The notes beneath the pieces are model-generated. The model ran no database searches, was not told the origin of the DNA, and was given only the letters and a program-made list of their open reading frames with translations. From Dirofilaria immitis (lineage: Eukaryota > Nematoda > Chromadorea > Rhabditida > Onchocercidae): 64,000 bases of DNA. Both the position numbers and the translations under genes were made by a program. The stretch spans positions 1,984,001 through 2,048,000 of the forward strand of contig JAKNDB010000087.1 of the NCBI GenBank assembly GCA_024305405.1. The letters are read 5' to 3'. Within the stretch, counting starts at the first letter, position 1. Each line of letters opens with the position of its first letter. This document shows positions 40,901-53,132 of the stretch, piece by piece.

Positions 40901-43900
40901 TAAATTTAACAAAATTTCCATATTATAACTCTTTTTACATTAAAACAACAGTTTTGAAAATGATAAAATTGATTTGTTGAAATATAAAACTCTTAAATTT
41001 TTTATCGTTTTGATAATATTATTTGTCTTTTTCCTAATATTGTTTTTTTCCCACTTGATTAAAAGTTGATTAAAAGAAAGAAAAAGGAAAATTTTCAGAA
41101 GAATCGGCAAGTACATCCACTGTCATCATTATCGCTGGAAGATATGCTAAAAGAATTTAGTCAGTTCAAATTTTTGGCTATCTTCATGGGATATTTTTAA
41201 TGGTTTATTTTTTCTACAACTTTTCAAAAATTATCCAATGTTATAAAAATATTTTTGTATAATTTGAAATTGAATGTTTTAAGAAGAAATAGAACTAAAA
41301 GATTGCTTCGACTAGCGGTCTATATAAAATACATTTTAATAACAAAATTTTTACTGAAATTAGTGTTTTTACTCATTATTACGTATTTCCTTTATTCCAC
41401 CTCTACGTTTTAAGTTTTTAATGATGCATTATAAAATATGAGGAATGATATTACTTTTTGCATGATTTCTATAACTAATCTTTAAACAATTTGATATGAT
41501 AAATTCTTTACTCATTTCAATACATAACGGCATCTATTTTAACACATCGAAATCTTTTGAAGACCGAATGAAGTATTTTTACCTGAAATGAATCAGTATA
41601 TCTAATTACAAATTAGAACTTTCTGATCGAATCTTTTTTGGATTTTAGCTAAGACGATAATTTCTATACATAGTATAGAAATTCTTATTCTACTTTCACA
41701 TTCGGTGATTTAAAATGGTTGCAGTTTATTTATGCGGGATGGACACAATTAAATTGGGATGGTTGGTGGTTTGCAGTAAATTCTGCAGTTGGTCTCAGTA
41801 TCCTTGGCGTTTTTCTGGTTACCTATGCAAGCATTTCCGGTCTTGGATTATGTTCTTATATGGGTATTCATTTTAATGCAGCTACGACGCAGGTGTCATT
41901 TTTTACGATTTTTTTATTTCCCTATTTAAAAATTGAGGAGCATTCTGAAAGAAGATTTGTTTATTAGTTTTTAATCTGCTGATTATTATTTTCGCTCCTC
42001 AAAGTGAATAATATGTGATGCATTTTCAAGAATATATTAAAATTTAAATTTATAATTTTGAATTTTTCCTCAAAACTATTAAGTATTGTGGCAAGGTATA
42101 GATTCTTTTTTACAGTGAAATGTATATTTTTTTTTCTTTTTCTTACATGTAGCGAAATGTATATCAGTTTCATTGGCTTTTTAGTACAAGAAATTTCTGT
42201 GGTAACAGCATTAAATAATTAGCTTTTTATTTTTTTCGTTTGTATTAATTTTGAATAATTTCGTAAATTTAGATTGTACCTTTCTTGACGCTCGGACTGG
42301 GTGTTGATGATATGTTCTTGTTGCTTCATAATTATAGAGATGTGCATTGTACTATTAAAAATAGCGAAATTGGTAACACTGAATTTTTGTGTATATTCAT
42401 CTTGAACTATAATTTTTGAATTCATTTTTCTGATTGGCAAATGCATCATTCTAAGTTTCTTCCTTTGAATAAAAATTTTCGACAAATTTGCAAAATTTTT
42501 TTGAACTTAATTTCAAGCAGTCATATTTTTAACATAATCAGTCAATATTATTCAGGTATATTAATAAAGGAAACCGGTATGAGTATTGTGGTTACATCAG
42601 TAAATAATATTATTGCATTTATGGTCGGTACACTTCTTCCTATTCCAGCGCTAAGATCATTTTGTTCTCAGGTAAATCTAATTTCTAAAATTAATTGCTC
42701 ATTTTTCAATTATTTGTTGGTAAATATATTTTTAAGATAAAACTCGTTTTTGATCATCCAATTATATATTACTTCTTCATGTCATTCAACTTTAGATAAC
42801 TTTAATTGTCGAGATTCTTCGATTTGGTAGTTTTATCATGCATAAATTCTTAATTTTTTCTCATTTGAGATTCTCTCAGAAACTTTTATACAGAAGATGT
42901 AGTATTAATAATTAATATGATGGTAATTAACCGGAAAAGATTAACATGACTGTAATTAACTGAAAGAGAGTAATTAACATAACAGTCATTAACTAAGGGA
43001 GATTAATAATTTATTTGAGATAAGAGCCTATCAGATAATTCCTTCGTTATCGATTTTTTTTTAATTCGTAAGTCTTTTTAAAGGAATATATTTCTTTTTT
43101 CTAAGAGTAGAAGCTATGTAACTCATATAAGACAGAAACATTGCTGCAAATACCTTCTAATGATTAAAAAGTTTATGGACCTTTTTCTTATTTCATACAT
43201 ATGTTTTTTAATGATTTTCAAATATTATTAAAACTTCTGAAAGAAATGGAACAAGTGATAAAGTTTTTCCTTTTTTTATTTTTTAAATCATAGACAGCGA
43301 TTTTATTGACATTCAATTTGGTTGCCATTATGGTAATTTATCCGGCGATGATTGCAATTGATTTACGACGGCGTCGTGCTGGCAAGCGAGATTTGGGTTT
43401 TTGTTGCGCAAAAATTTTGTTGATGAAAAAAGGTTATTTCTATTACTTTAAAAAATGGTTTGATGGAGAGAAGCCGAGTTGAGAAATAATTTTTTAGAAT
43501 TTTTCTAAGTTTTTGAATAAGATTAAGTAATTTTTTAGCGTTAATGTTGAATAATTTCGTATAGATGATGAATTATTTTGTTTTAGCCTGGAGCGCAACC
43601 CTCAGAGCTAAATACAGAAAAACGAGTCATAAGAAGTTTATCGAGAGCTGATCATATCTATCCAGGTCCACCACCTTCTTCTGTACGAAGGTGTAGTGAT
43701 GACAAAGAACAAAAATGGTATACGTTAAGTGGGTTTTGCAGTACTATTACATCCCTTTCTTGACCATGCCGTTCACAAAGGTTAGTATTATCAATATTAT
43801 TGAGCGATTTAATTTTTCAAAAAATTTTGATATTTAGAATTTGATATAATTGACAAGAATTTGAATGTTGGTAGATTAATCCAACTTTTAGTTGGTGGTA

Positions 43901-46900
43901 ATCATGACATTCACATCAATGCTATTAATTAGCTGTTTTTGTCTTCATCAATCAAGTCTTGGACTGGAATTATCTGATGTTCTTCCGGAAGGAACAGCTC
44001 CAGCTGCATTTTTAAGAGCAAGAGAGAAATACTTTAGTTTTTATCCAATGTTCGCTGTTTTGAAAGGCACCGAAATCAACTTTTCGGAGCAGCAAGAGCA
44101 AATCGAACAGTATCGTCTGGATATAGGTAAAAATAACATAAATTATTGTTTCTTGAAAATTCAAAAAAAAACAGAAAATGATAGGTTTCCTTTCTAATTT
44201 TCCACGAGTTATTCTATTTATACAATTAATTATTTTTGGATGTATTAATTTTTCATACAATTAACTATATTTTGGATGTATTAATTTTGTTGTTGCAGCA
44301 AAATCAAACTATGTGATCAAGGTCAACGGTCATCCAAGCGAAGAGTATTGGATGTCGCTGATGCGAACTTGGTTGAATTCAATTCAGAAGCCTTTAGATA
44401 TTGCTATCAAAAAAGGTGATATAAATGCAGTTACTGGTAAGATAAAAGCTGGTGTTGTTCTTAGCGATGATGTGAAGATTGCAAGATACCTCATTTGTTC
44501 GTATGGAAATAACTATAATTGCACAGGAAGAGTAAGTATTTATGAAAAACATTCAAAGATGGAATTTTAATTTAAATTTGAATTACTTCCTTACATTTAT
44601 AATTTAATTCGCCTAGCTATTTCTTTGTCAAATCTTGCAGATATTTTTTACAAACTCAGTTTGATAACCTTTCTTCATAGAATAATCTATCAATATTTTT
44701 TATCTTTTGGTACGCAAAGAATTAATGCATTGTACTAGTAAATCCCATTTATTAATATTGGTTAAAGTTATTTATTTCTAGATTAGTACAATAAAATTGG
44801 TAAATGATGCTGGTATAATCAATGCCGATGGCTTTTATAATTATTTGACAGCGTGGTATAATATTGATAGTGTGATGTATTATGTATCACAAGCTTCATT
44901 GTATCCAGTCCCTCCTTCGTGGTCATTTACTGAGGTTAATTTTACTAAATTTAATCTAGGCATACAGAAATTGGATTTTGGATTTATCGTTTAATAATAT
45001 GAGTGTAATTTCAGCAAGAAAAAGTTGTCCCTCCAGCATCACCACCACTTTACAGTCAGATACCTTTTTATCTTACCGATTTGATTGATACTCCTGCGAT
45101 TGTGAAGATGATACGAGTAGGAATTTTGAATTTGCTGTTCAGTTTACGCAAACAATTTTACAGAGCGATAGAAAAATTTTTAAGTTTGTATAAATTTAGC
45201 AAATGTTGGAATTTTCCCATTTTTTTTGAAAATATGTTCCTTATTTATTTACCATATTTATGAAAATTTCACACCTTCATTAGCTCGCCCTTTTTGTATT
45301 TATTTGGATACATTTGATACATTGCAGACCTTGGTCCAAAATATTTTCAGCTGAAAAAATGTAAACTGTTATACAAATTAATGCCTAACACTTATGAATT
45401 ACATAGCTCATTATCAGAAAGTATTGTTCAATATCAAAAAGTAAGCCCTTATAAAAAAATAACAAGTAATCGATTGTTTTTCAAGGAAATTCGAAGAATT
45501 TGTGATCAATACACAGAAATGGGCTTGCCGAATTTTCCAAGCGGCATCACATTCATATTCTGGGAGCAATATCTCAATTTGAGGTTACGTTTTAAAATTT
45601 TATTAAGAATCTAAATGTAAAAGGAATTAAAATTACCAAAGTTTTTCGAATTCGACTTTTTTCCTTCTTGCTATTAGTGTAATTATCAGTCAAGTATTTC
45701 TATTTAGGTCAATAGAGAAAGGAAGTAAAAGAAATGTGACGGTGATAACTTTAATAGGGATTTTGAACATTTTAATAATTTATGGCTAAAAAAACTTCAA
45801 GTTTTTTTAAGGTTCTTAGCAAAATCGTTGTAGATGTATGAATCGTTGCAAAATTTTATAAAGATGATTAAATTTTTTTAACGATTTCTTGAGTTTCAAT
45901 TTTGAATTTGACTCTTTTCTAGATGGAATCTACTCCTTGCTATTGGTGTGATTACTAGTGCAGTATTTATTATTATATCGATATTAGTTTTTAATCCATG
46001 GGCAGCTATGATGGTGACAATTGTGGTAATTTCGATGACTATCGAATTAGCAGGTTTCATGGGTGCTACTGGGGTCAAGCTTAATCCTGTTAGCGCAGTT
46101 ACACTAATTACTGCCGTTGGAATCGGTTTGTTTGGATTCATTCATTTTTATTAGAAAATAATTTAATATTCAAGAGAGAGAATAATTCTATTTGAAATTT
46201 AACCATATTACTATGAAACAATTTTCCAATTAATAAATTATTCATTGCAAAATTCTTTTAAAGTTTTTCATTTTTCTGTGCTTTTATATTTGATTTCTCT
46301 TTGCTGAATTGCTTGTTCTTTGGATGCCAGTTTGATAATAGATTTTTTCTTTTAAATTGTTTTAATTTTTCTTTATAATTTATTTGTTAATATTTCTTTC
46401 AGGTGTCGAATTTACGGTGCATGTCGTGGTAGTATACTTAACATCATTAGGCAGTAAAGACGAGCGAATGGCAGCATGTTTGAATCATATGTTTATTCCT
46501 GTGATACATGGTGGATTATCAACTCTTTTAGGTTTGTTTTCCTTTTTTTCACCAAATTATTTTAAATGTTTTTACGAAAAAGTCATTCTTATTTAATTTT
46601 GCATTTTTTGTTCTCCACACTTGACATGGTAATTGTCTAAAAGAAGCTACTAATAGCATCATATGATTTCGGTAATTTAAACACATATGTTAATAATATT
46701 GTTCATAAAAGATTAGGAATGATTTTGGAATTTAAATCAAAAATTAAAACGCTAATTTGATTCCCAGTTTTAGGTATAATCATGTTAGCATTTTCGGAAT
46801 TTGAATTTATTGTAAAATATTTCTTCATAGTGTTATCGGCACTTATCTTAATTGGCCTTCTTAATGGGCTTGTTTTATTACCAGTACTCTTGTCACTAAT

Positions 46901-48404
46901 TGGACCACCATGTGAGGTAATCCTTCCAAAGAATTGTTGTAGGTTATGAAAACAAGCGGAATTCTGGTTTACTATTGAGTCTCTCTTCTAGTAATTATGA
47001 AAAAACTTGTCGAAATTTTTGTTAGAGTCGAGAGAAGAGCTAATATAATATTGAAGCCAAAAATTTCTGCATGAAATATTTTTTCATTGCAATTTGCAAG
47101 CGAAATACTGATGCAGAATTTATTAATTCATCTGAAATTCAATTTGACGACATTCTATGAATATTCATGTTTTATGTTTGATTTCTGAGCCTTTACTTAA
47201 AAATACTGCAAGCTTGAAGTGAAAATTTTTCAGATTCGTCTATTCGATGAGAAAACTTATTTACCGGTACCTGCTCCACTCTCCAAACAACAAAAACATA
47301 GTTCAGCAGATATACAGACCGATGATCTAGTAAAGAGACGAGTTGGTGGTGCATTCGTTGAAATGCAGGTACTTGGTTAAAGACATTTATAAGATTGAAA
47401 TATAATAACGTATTAGTAGAGCTACTGATCGTTTAAATATGATAAAATAACATAATGACGTGTTATAAGGATTCATCTTGATCATTTAAATACAAATCAA
47501 ATATTTTTTGCGCGCGAAACAATGAATGAAATGAAATTATTTTAATGATTCAAAGATTACTTTCAAAAGATTTTAGAATTTTGGGTTTAAAGCACTTAAC
47601 GCACCATGCAAAAATGGTATTCCTCCAGTCTTTACCTTCTGTTTCAATAATTTCCATCTGACAATTTTTTGTTGTCGACGAGAGAGTTTGAAAACGAATG
47701 GCATAATTATTTTTTTGAAATCGTTTGACAGCGAGGTTTCTGAAAAGAATTCTATTAATTGAAATCAATTTTTCATAGGTGAATGGATGTACAGAAACAA
47801 ATACTGAAAATAATGTAGATCATAATTCATCATCGGCAATTAGCAATGATTCTCTATCCGTTAGTTTTTTTACCAGACCTTTATAATTTTAATATGAATT
47901 CTAATTCCAAAGAAAGTAAAGCTTCCGTAATTTTTCATAAGTTGGCGAGAAAATTTAAATTGATTGATTGCTTGTGAACATTTTATTACATTTTGGTTCA
48001 TATTTGAAATTCCATAAATATTAGTCAGTAATTTTTTTGTCCACTTGTCGAAATATCATTTTTTCGTAAAAATAATATTTATATAATTCAAACTTCATTT
48101 TTTTCTGTTCCTTAGAAAAAACCTTATTTTTCAGAACAATCGTTCCTATTGCAATTCGTCATCATTAGGTAACAAGAAATCAACAGGAATGAGTATTCCC
48201 ACTTCTACCGTACTGATTGATCAGGGCCATGAAATTAATGTTAGAACAGCTTCCGCCAAAATTCCACTTAGTATGGCTGGACCACAACATTCAAATGCAC
48301 CACTTCTTTCGTCAAGTGCTGCTTCTAACAGTAGTTCTGTGAATCAAAATAGCGATGGCAATAGCAAATTATTCAAGTTTTCATCGAATGCTCTTAGATT
48401 TTAA
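34979..48404 (+). CDS. ptc: Patched-family sterol transporter / Hedgehog-receptor homologue (nematode PTC type)
   Basis: Encodes a 12-pass RND-type membrane protein of about 1,420 residues, the family's usual size. It is expected at the plasma membrane or endosomes, moving sterol; nematodes keep PTC-1/PTC-3 without canonical Hedgehog or Smoothened. Visible exons: 34979-35107, 36232-36423, 36710(or 36700)-36813, 37072-37190, 37635-37750, 37977-38156, 38342-38474, 38629-38856, 39641-39743, 39925-40122, 40486-40608, 41099-41202, 41725-41892, 42273-42372, 42556-42671, 43294-43457, 43587-43780, 43892-44126, 44299-44531, 44782-44934, 45015-45116, 45486-45583, 45923-46125, 46403-46531, 46774-46916, 47234-47368, 47779-47859, 48135-48404. 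Family marks include [60 protein letters not shown] and [13 protein letters not shown]. Six or seven homopolymer-linked frame breaks interrupt it, with no stop or lost motif otherwise. The start codon lies upstream, perhaps at 27727. I cannot tell ptc-1 from ptc-3. Confidence 0.93.
35049..35203 (+). repeat. Duplicated 16-bp exon fragment
   Basis: GGTTTACTTCACGACC occurs inside the first clear Patched exon (35049-35064) and again in the following intron (35188-35203). The second copy ends exactly at the left edge of LTR-like copy B. Similarity continues weakly for about 15 bp upstream (AAATG..nnCAG.G in both). The second copy is not needed for the reading frame and is preceded by an in-frame stop. 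Confidence 0.8.
35204..35738 (+). mobile_element. LTR-like dispersed repeat, copy B (intronic)
   Basis: Same orientation and overall layout as copy A at 5579-6213, with substitutions and small indels throughout, so both are old insertions. It starts TGTTAAGAAAATAAC and ends near TTTTCTGACA, a short imperfect terminal inverted repeat. It lies entirely inside the Patched intron 35108-36231, so it need not affect the protein. Small minus-strand frames inside it (35246-35459) are chance frames. No target-site duplication is evident. Confidence 0.6.
39127..39316 (+). CDS. Possible alternative terminal exon of Patched
   Basis: Between exons 38629-38856 and 39641-39743 there is a good acceptor (TTTGTTTCAG, AG at 39125-39126), then about 62 open codons to a TGA at 39314-39316, followed by an AATAAA at 39377-39382. 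The product would begin with a basic KKRKRE cluster and continue into a Tyr/Asp-rich acidic stretch ([16 protein letters not shown]). Joining to the preceding exon in phase needs one extra A in the AAAAA at 39128-39132; without it the frame stops after a few codons. Either way an isoform using this exon would end inside the first luminal domain and keep only one membrane helix. It may instead be an unused frame. Confidence 0.35.
39377..39382 (+). terminator. AATAAA signal in a Patched intron
   Basis: A canonical polyadenylation hexamer 61 bases after the TGA of the candidate alternative terminal exon. AATAAA is common by chance in AT-rich DNA, so it supports premature polyadenylation only weakly. 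Confidence 0.35.
41099..43457 (+). other. ptc: Patched: sterol-sensing domain (TM2-TM6)
   Basis: Five exons encode the sterol-sensing domain: [20 protein letters not shown] (TM2 start), the [20 protein letters not shown] helix, [20 protein letters not shown] with the acidic VDDMF pair of the RND proton/sodium relay, [20 protein letters not shown], and [12 protein letters not shown] TM6 ending [20 protein letters not shown]. The cytosolic loop starts with FCC, as in other Patched proteins. Frame repairs are needed at 41194-41198 (T5). The end of the exon 43294-43457 is uncertain: a donor at 43458 fits in phase only if one A is added to the A6 run at 43450-43455. Confidence 0.85.
43587..46916 (+). 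other. ptc: Patched: middle loop, second extracellular domain and TM8-TM12
   Basis: The exon 43587-43780 holds a cytosolic loop with a proline-rich [11 protein letters not shown] and the juxtamembrane YTLSGF and YYIPFL segments (T4 run 43734-43737 needs one extra T). Exons 43892-45583 make the second luminal domain, with [46 protein letters not shown] and [16 protein letters not shown]. Exons 45923-46916 make the last helices, with [17 protein letters not shown] split between 45923-46125 and 46403-46531, [16 protein letters not shown], and [19 protein letters not shown]. The acidic residue of GVEF is the second RND signature, so both transport motifs are intact. Confidence 0.88.
47234..48404 (+). 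other. ptc: Patched: C-terminal cytosolic tail
   Basis: Three exons encode roughly 160 residues, rich in Ser, Asn and Gln toward the end ([12 protein letters not shown]). The tail starts [16 protein letters not shown] and ends NALRF at a TAA at 48402-48404. I see no PPxY ubiquitin-ligase motif, which vertebrate and fly tails carry. All three exons are phase 0 at both ends and need no frame repair. Confidence 0.85.
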
Positions 48405-48950
48405 AAGATTGCTTTTCTCTTAATGTTCGAAAATTTGAAAAAATTTGAATAGACAATTTGCATTGCTTAATTAGTTAAAATTAGTTATTGCATTTTGTGC
48501 ATTAGAAATGAAAATAGAGAAAACTTGTTGAAGGAAGCTTTTTCTTCCTGTACAGTATGTTTCCTACGAATTTTTTGTTGAATGTTTTAGTTTCCACCAA
48601 TTATTGAAGTTTTTCTTCCTTTTCTCTGATGCTCAAATATTTTTTCCGGAAATTGTAAAACTAAGCATTTTTTAATTTTTATTTTCATAAATTTGATTTT
48701 GCAGTTGATTTATTCGGCATGCCTAATATTTTCTAAAGATTATTTAATTATTGTTGAAAGTGCCATAACATTCTTGAGTTAATTTGTTTCAGTTCAAAAT
48801 CAAATTTATTCCTAAAGTCTTTTCATTCAAAAGGATTTTGACATTATACTATCAGATATTAAGATACTGCTTACTTTAGTGTAATCAATTTTAAAAAAAA
48901 GTTATGAAAAAAGCTAACACTCTTCCAATATATATATGACAAGAATATGA

Positions 48951-48956
48951 AATAAA
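48951..48956 (+). terminator. Candidate polyadenylation signal of Patched
   Basis: AATAAA about 550 bases after the Patched stop codon. It is the best plus-strand hexamer I noticed in the interval; the 3' end cannot be fixed from sequence alone. Confidence 0.35.
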
Positions 48957-49886
48957 AGCTAAGAATTGATAAAATAGTAAAAGATCAACGGACTTCTTTT
49001 GAAAGGAAAAAGTATCTGTAATATGTCAGGGAATTTTTTTAAAGTAAATCTTTTTAATTATTTAAAACTATTATTACAATCTTCTAATCATTTTTACGGC
49101 ATCTTTTTTATCTTGCCTTAGTTTGCTTCTCCTGTATTTTTATCTCATCTTTTCTCATCTATTTCTCAAACCTTTTCATTTCTTTTTTAATTTACCAAAA
49201 TATTTCACAGCTTTGACTCCTTACTTTCATACTTCTTAATTATCTTGACGTATTTCTTTCCAAAATCCGCATAATAACTGACTGTTTCCCATAAAATAAT
49301 TATTAATTATATAACATGATATGGAAGTATATTTTTAGAAAACAATTTGTCAATGTGTTTCTGATTGATAATTCCTAGGAAAGGTGATGGATATAAAATG
49401 AAATTCTTAGTACAGTGAAATGAAATTCTTAAAAAGTTGAAATTCGAATTAATTTGATAACAAAAGTTTTATGAAAATTTTATACACAGTTCAGGTGATT
49501 TAAACGAGTTCTATTCTCACTAATTTTTTAGCTAACTTTTTCCAATTTCATATTTTCTTCTACTGCCTTTCTAAGAAGTGTGCACTGCGTTTTCTTAAGT
49601 TAAGAAATTCTTTTTTTCTAGAAATTCTGATTTTTTATTTTTGAAGAATTCTACCCTTATTTCTGAATTTATTTTAAAATTAGCAAAATGTTTCCTACCT
49701 TTTCTTTGTTTGTTTGACGTTTATGATTGGACTGTGATAAATATTTTAAATTTGTATATATCTTTCGTATTTTACAATATATGTATTTGTTATTTTGATT
49801 TGCCAAGTAAAGAATTCACCGATTGTATTATTTATTATTCTCGCTATTGCATTATTACAGATCAGACGAAGTTTACTTGAATTAGA

Positions 49887-49892
49887 TTTATT
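49887..49892 (-). terminator. Candidate polyadenylation signal of the tetraspanin gene
   Basis: TTTATT on the plus strand (AATAAA on the minus strand), 33 bases beyond the tetraspanin stop. A short 3' UTR of this kind is common in nematodes. Confidence 0.4.
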
Positions 49893-49924
49893 CATATTAT
49901 TATAGCAAAGAAAAAAATGAAATA

Positions 49925-52900
49925 TTATAACACTGGAGGAGCAGTTTTGAAGTTATTTTTATTTCTTAAGAGAACAGTTTCAAGATGATTCGTTATAGCC
50001 AACGGATAAATCATATATAATCCTATAAAATATACAGGATATAATTTCATGAGAAATTCAAAATTTTTAGATAAAATAGATGAAAATCATTTTTATCAAA
50101 ATTAGAATACCGTGAACGTTTGTTCAATCACGCTAATTTTCAACAATGATGTACTTATGACAAAAAAAAGATTAGTATCATTTATTAAAAGAATTCCAGG
50201 AAATTATATGCATAGGCTGTTTTTTTCTAGACTGAAATATAGATTTTGTTACATATTTTCACTTCTTACGTATCACTAGGATTGTGGGAAACTTTCAAGC
50301 TTACCTGAAACAAATAACATAGCGCCATTTAGGTAAAAAATCCTATCTTGAAGGCTTGATAAAAAGCTTGAGCACAATCTTGCTTATATACCGAGTTCAA
50401 TGCTCTTTCTCGTTTTTGTTTACAATCACTCAACGAAACACAGTCCTAAAAAATTTTTATAATTTGTGATATATTCTTTCTCAAACTTCAATTGTTGGTT
50501 GGAAATTTTTAACATTTCAAAATTATTTAAATTTCCTTAAAATAAAAAGAGTATGTTGAAAATTTTTGAGTGTTAAATTGTCGGCAAAATGTAAAATGTT
50601 GACAAATATATCTTATTTTACATCGCACATTTCATTATCATGTGAAATGCTAATTTTAACGTTACTGTGTCACGTAACACTTAAAAAAGTTCACACAAAA
50701 TGCCTTCTGGGAAATTTTATTATTCCAAATTTATATTATTGGTGAAGAATATCTTAACTCAATTATGCATTATCCTAGAATATAATACAGATTAAAATAC
50801 AGATTAAAATTTGATAGTGGAAGGAATAGATTTTTCTATGCTAATACTATCAACTACTGAAAGTTGAGATTTATTGAAAATTTTAGAGCTTTGAAACGAT
50901 GAATTAAACTTGAAACAGATACTATAGATAGCTTAAATTGCATTACTATAGCATTAGCATTATAAATTATCATATTGCTTTTTTTTTTTTTTTTGATAAA
51001 CTATACATACCCAGTTTTTTTAAATCGAACTGCATAACTGGGTATTCGGCTAAAAATGTCTCATTAAAAGGTACAATGAATCGCCCATATGCAAATTGAT
51101 CGCAATACATGAATTGATAATCGGATCGACAACAGGACCATGGTAATGAATGCATATTACTAAAATTGTAAAGAGTTAATGATAGATAGATTGAATCAAA
51201 CATTGATATTAATTAAATGAGTTATAATATTTCGACCTATAACATCCTTCTGCATTAATATCTGAATGAATCGAAATATATTTAACCAATTAATTAATTA
51301 ATTAGTTAATGTGTAAGAATTCTTGATATTCCAAAATTCAGAATATATTTGATTATTAATCTCATAAAGCATATTCAGAAAATTAATGGTAAAACTATCT
51401 CTTTCCATTTGTTTGTTATTTATATTTTTTATTCTATATGCAATCTTCGTATTGCCTCATTTTTTAAATAAAATTTCGAGAGTGTCAAAATTACAACGTA
51501 AACCATTTGGATATATTAATTAATTATCGTATCATGTAATATAAATAATAAAACGTTGCGAACTTGACGCTCATATTTATGTTCTAAATCTAAAATAAGC
51601 ATTAATAAATTGAATTTACTCATATAAATTTTCCTGGAAAGTAATATCAGGTAGCAGATAATGCAACCAAACAAGATTCGGTTCTGCACCCTGCACTGAT
51701 ATCCCGCAACATTCAAACTTTTGCTGAATGATATTGATATCCTGTAAGTATGACTAACCTGATATCAAAAAATAAGTCCTCATAAGTAAAGGATATATTC
51801 TGTCCTTGTAAAGTTAATTTTATATATATATAAGATTAACCTTTGATCAATTGATAAAGTCTAATGGTTACCTGAGCATAATCATTATCACTGATGGCAT
51901 GCTTTATAGCATACAATATATTATCTCGGATAGGTTTTTGCCAACTGCTACATAATATGAATAAGATACAACCACATCCTAAAGTTGCTATACTGGATGT
52001 AAGCAATTCATATTTTAATAATTTTAAATCCAGAAAATTTTTCGAAAATTTTGTTCCTTCCACAAAACTGAAAATAAAATTAAAATTAGCGGCAGATAAT
52101 TTATGCGATTGATCAGATTCGTCAAAATTAATAATTACAAATGAGAAATTTTAACAAATTTCAAGCTGAATGATGGGAAATCAAAAAAGGACAACCAAAA
52201 TTTGTGAACTTGAAATGGCGCAATGATAGTGATAAGTGTGGCATAGAAAGTGATAATGAAAACACCCGAAAATAAACCATAACGCTGCATAAAATTTGGC
52301 AATATTTTACTATAAAGTAAATAAATATTCAAATATAACAGATAAATGATAATATTATTTATAATAATCAAAGTGATAATAGTTAGTAATCATTGCCGGA
52401 AAAAATCGAAAGAAAATACAGTAATTACTTTGTATGGCATTTTACATGAATGAGTATAAAATGTGTAAGTGCGTTTTTTCTGTATTATGTAAGATGTGAG
52501 CTAAATTTGTACGCTTTTGTCTATAAGCTATATATTGATATCCAAACAAAATCCCTTTCACTTATAATCACAACTGTACCATGATCCATCACCTACAAAA
52601 AAATGGTTCCCAAAATGGGACAAAGAGAATTGTCAACGAGAAATCGGTTGAATCCATCACGCGGACGTCTTTTATTCTCATTTTTGCTATCGAATTTATT
52701 TTGCTTTATTAAATAGACCTTTTTATTCACTGTATCATAATCACGATATTGTATAATTCGTTAATTGAAATACTGAATAAATGCTTTCTATCGATTCTTT
52801 ACGATAATTAATCAACAACACAAACTTTTCCTATAATAATAATAATAATGATAACGTGATAACAGATAGATTTACCGATATGCAACAAATCTCAATGAGC

Positions 52901-53132
52901 TATAGAGAGCAACAATAAGCGTAGCACCACAAAGCATAAGTTGTAAGAAAAGATTGAAAAGTATTATTCGGGCAATGGTAGTTGATGATATTTTATCCAC
53001 AAAATTTCTCAATTCTGTTATCATTTTTAAAATTCGCCTTATCAAAAATTTTCCAAAATTTGTCTCTGTTCGATCCATCGATAATTTTCTGTATAAGATG
53101 TTATTGGTGATTTCGAGAATTTCGGATATCAT
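49925..53132 (-). CDS. Tetraspanin, peripherin-like large extracellular loop
   Basis: Seven minus-strand exons: 53132-52876, 52309-52156, 52067-51872, 51741-51620, 51159-51011, 50445-50305, 50022-49925; about 373 residues. ATG at 53132 follows an in-frame TAA. Order: cytosolic start, TM1 (FNLFLQLMLCGATLIVALYS), TM2 (YGLFSGVFIITFYATLITI), TM3 (LLTSSIATLGCGCILFILC), a large loop, then TM4 (FKIGFF onward, ending NFKTAPPVL). The loop has the defining CCG in QQKFECCGI, then LPWSCCRSDY, WDCVSLSDC and KQDCAQAFY, the spacing of the peripherin/ROM type rather than the short CD9 type. Tetraspanins organise membrane microdomains with integrins, proteases or receptors. Frame repairs are needed in A/T runs at 52049-52052, 52038-52042, 51015-51021 (two bases) and 50335-50340. 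The partner and tissue are unknown. Confidence 0.85.

Larger units (their letters stand above)
48405..49924. other. Convergent intergenic region between Patched and the tetraspanin
   Basis: About 1.5 kb holding both 3' untranslated regions. A candidate AATAAA for Patched lies at 48951-48956, and one for the minus-strand gene at 49887-49892. The plus-strand frame 49641-49880 runs antisense to the tetraspanin end and has no support. Confidence 0.6.

Noticed and set aside
34979..48404. Patched as a processed or decayed pseudogene
   Set aside because: Introns and consensus splice sites are all present, key motifs (VDD, GVEF) are intact, and the frame breaks are restricted to homopolymers, as in two other genes of the window.
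34979..48404. A Patched-related (PTR) or Dispatched protein instead of Patched
   Set aside because: [27 protein letters not shown] and [11 protein letters not shown] in the usual order, and a length of about 1,420 residues, match canonical Patched; PTR proteins are shorter and lack these signatures.
51516..51619. Extra tetraspanin exon reading EHKYERQVRN
   Set aside because: It would need an intron of only about 32-38 nt, and the exons at 51620-51741 and 51011-51159 already join in phase (GA plus T) without it.
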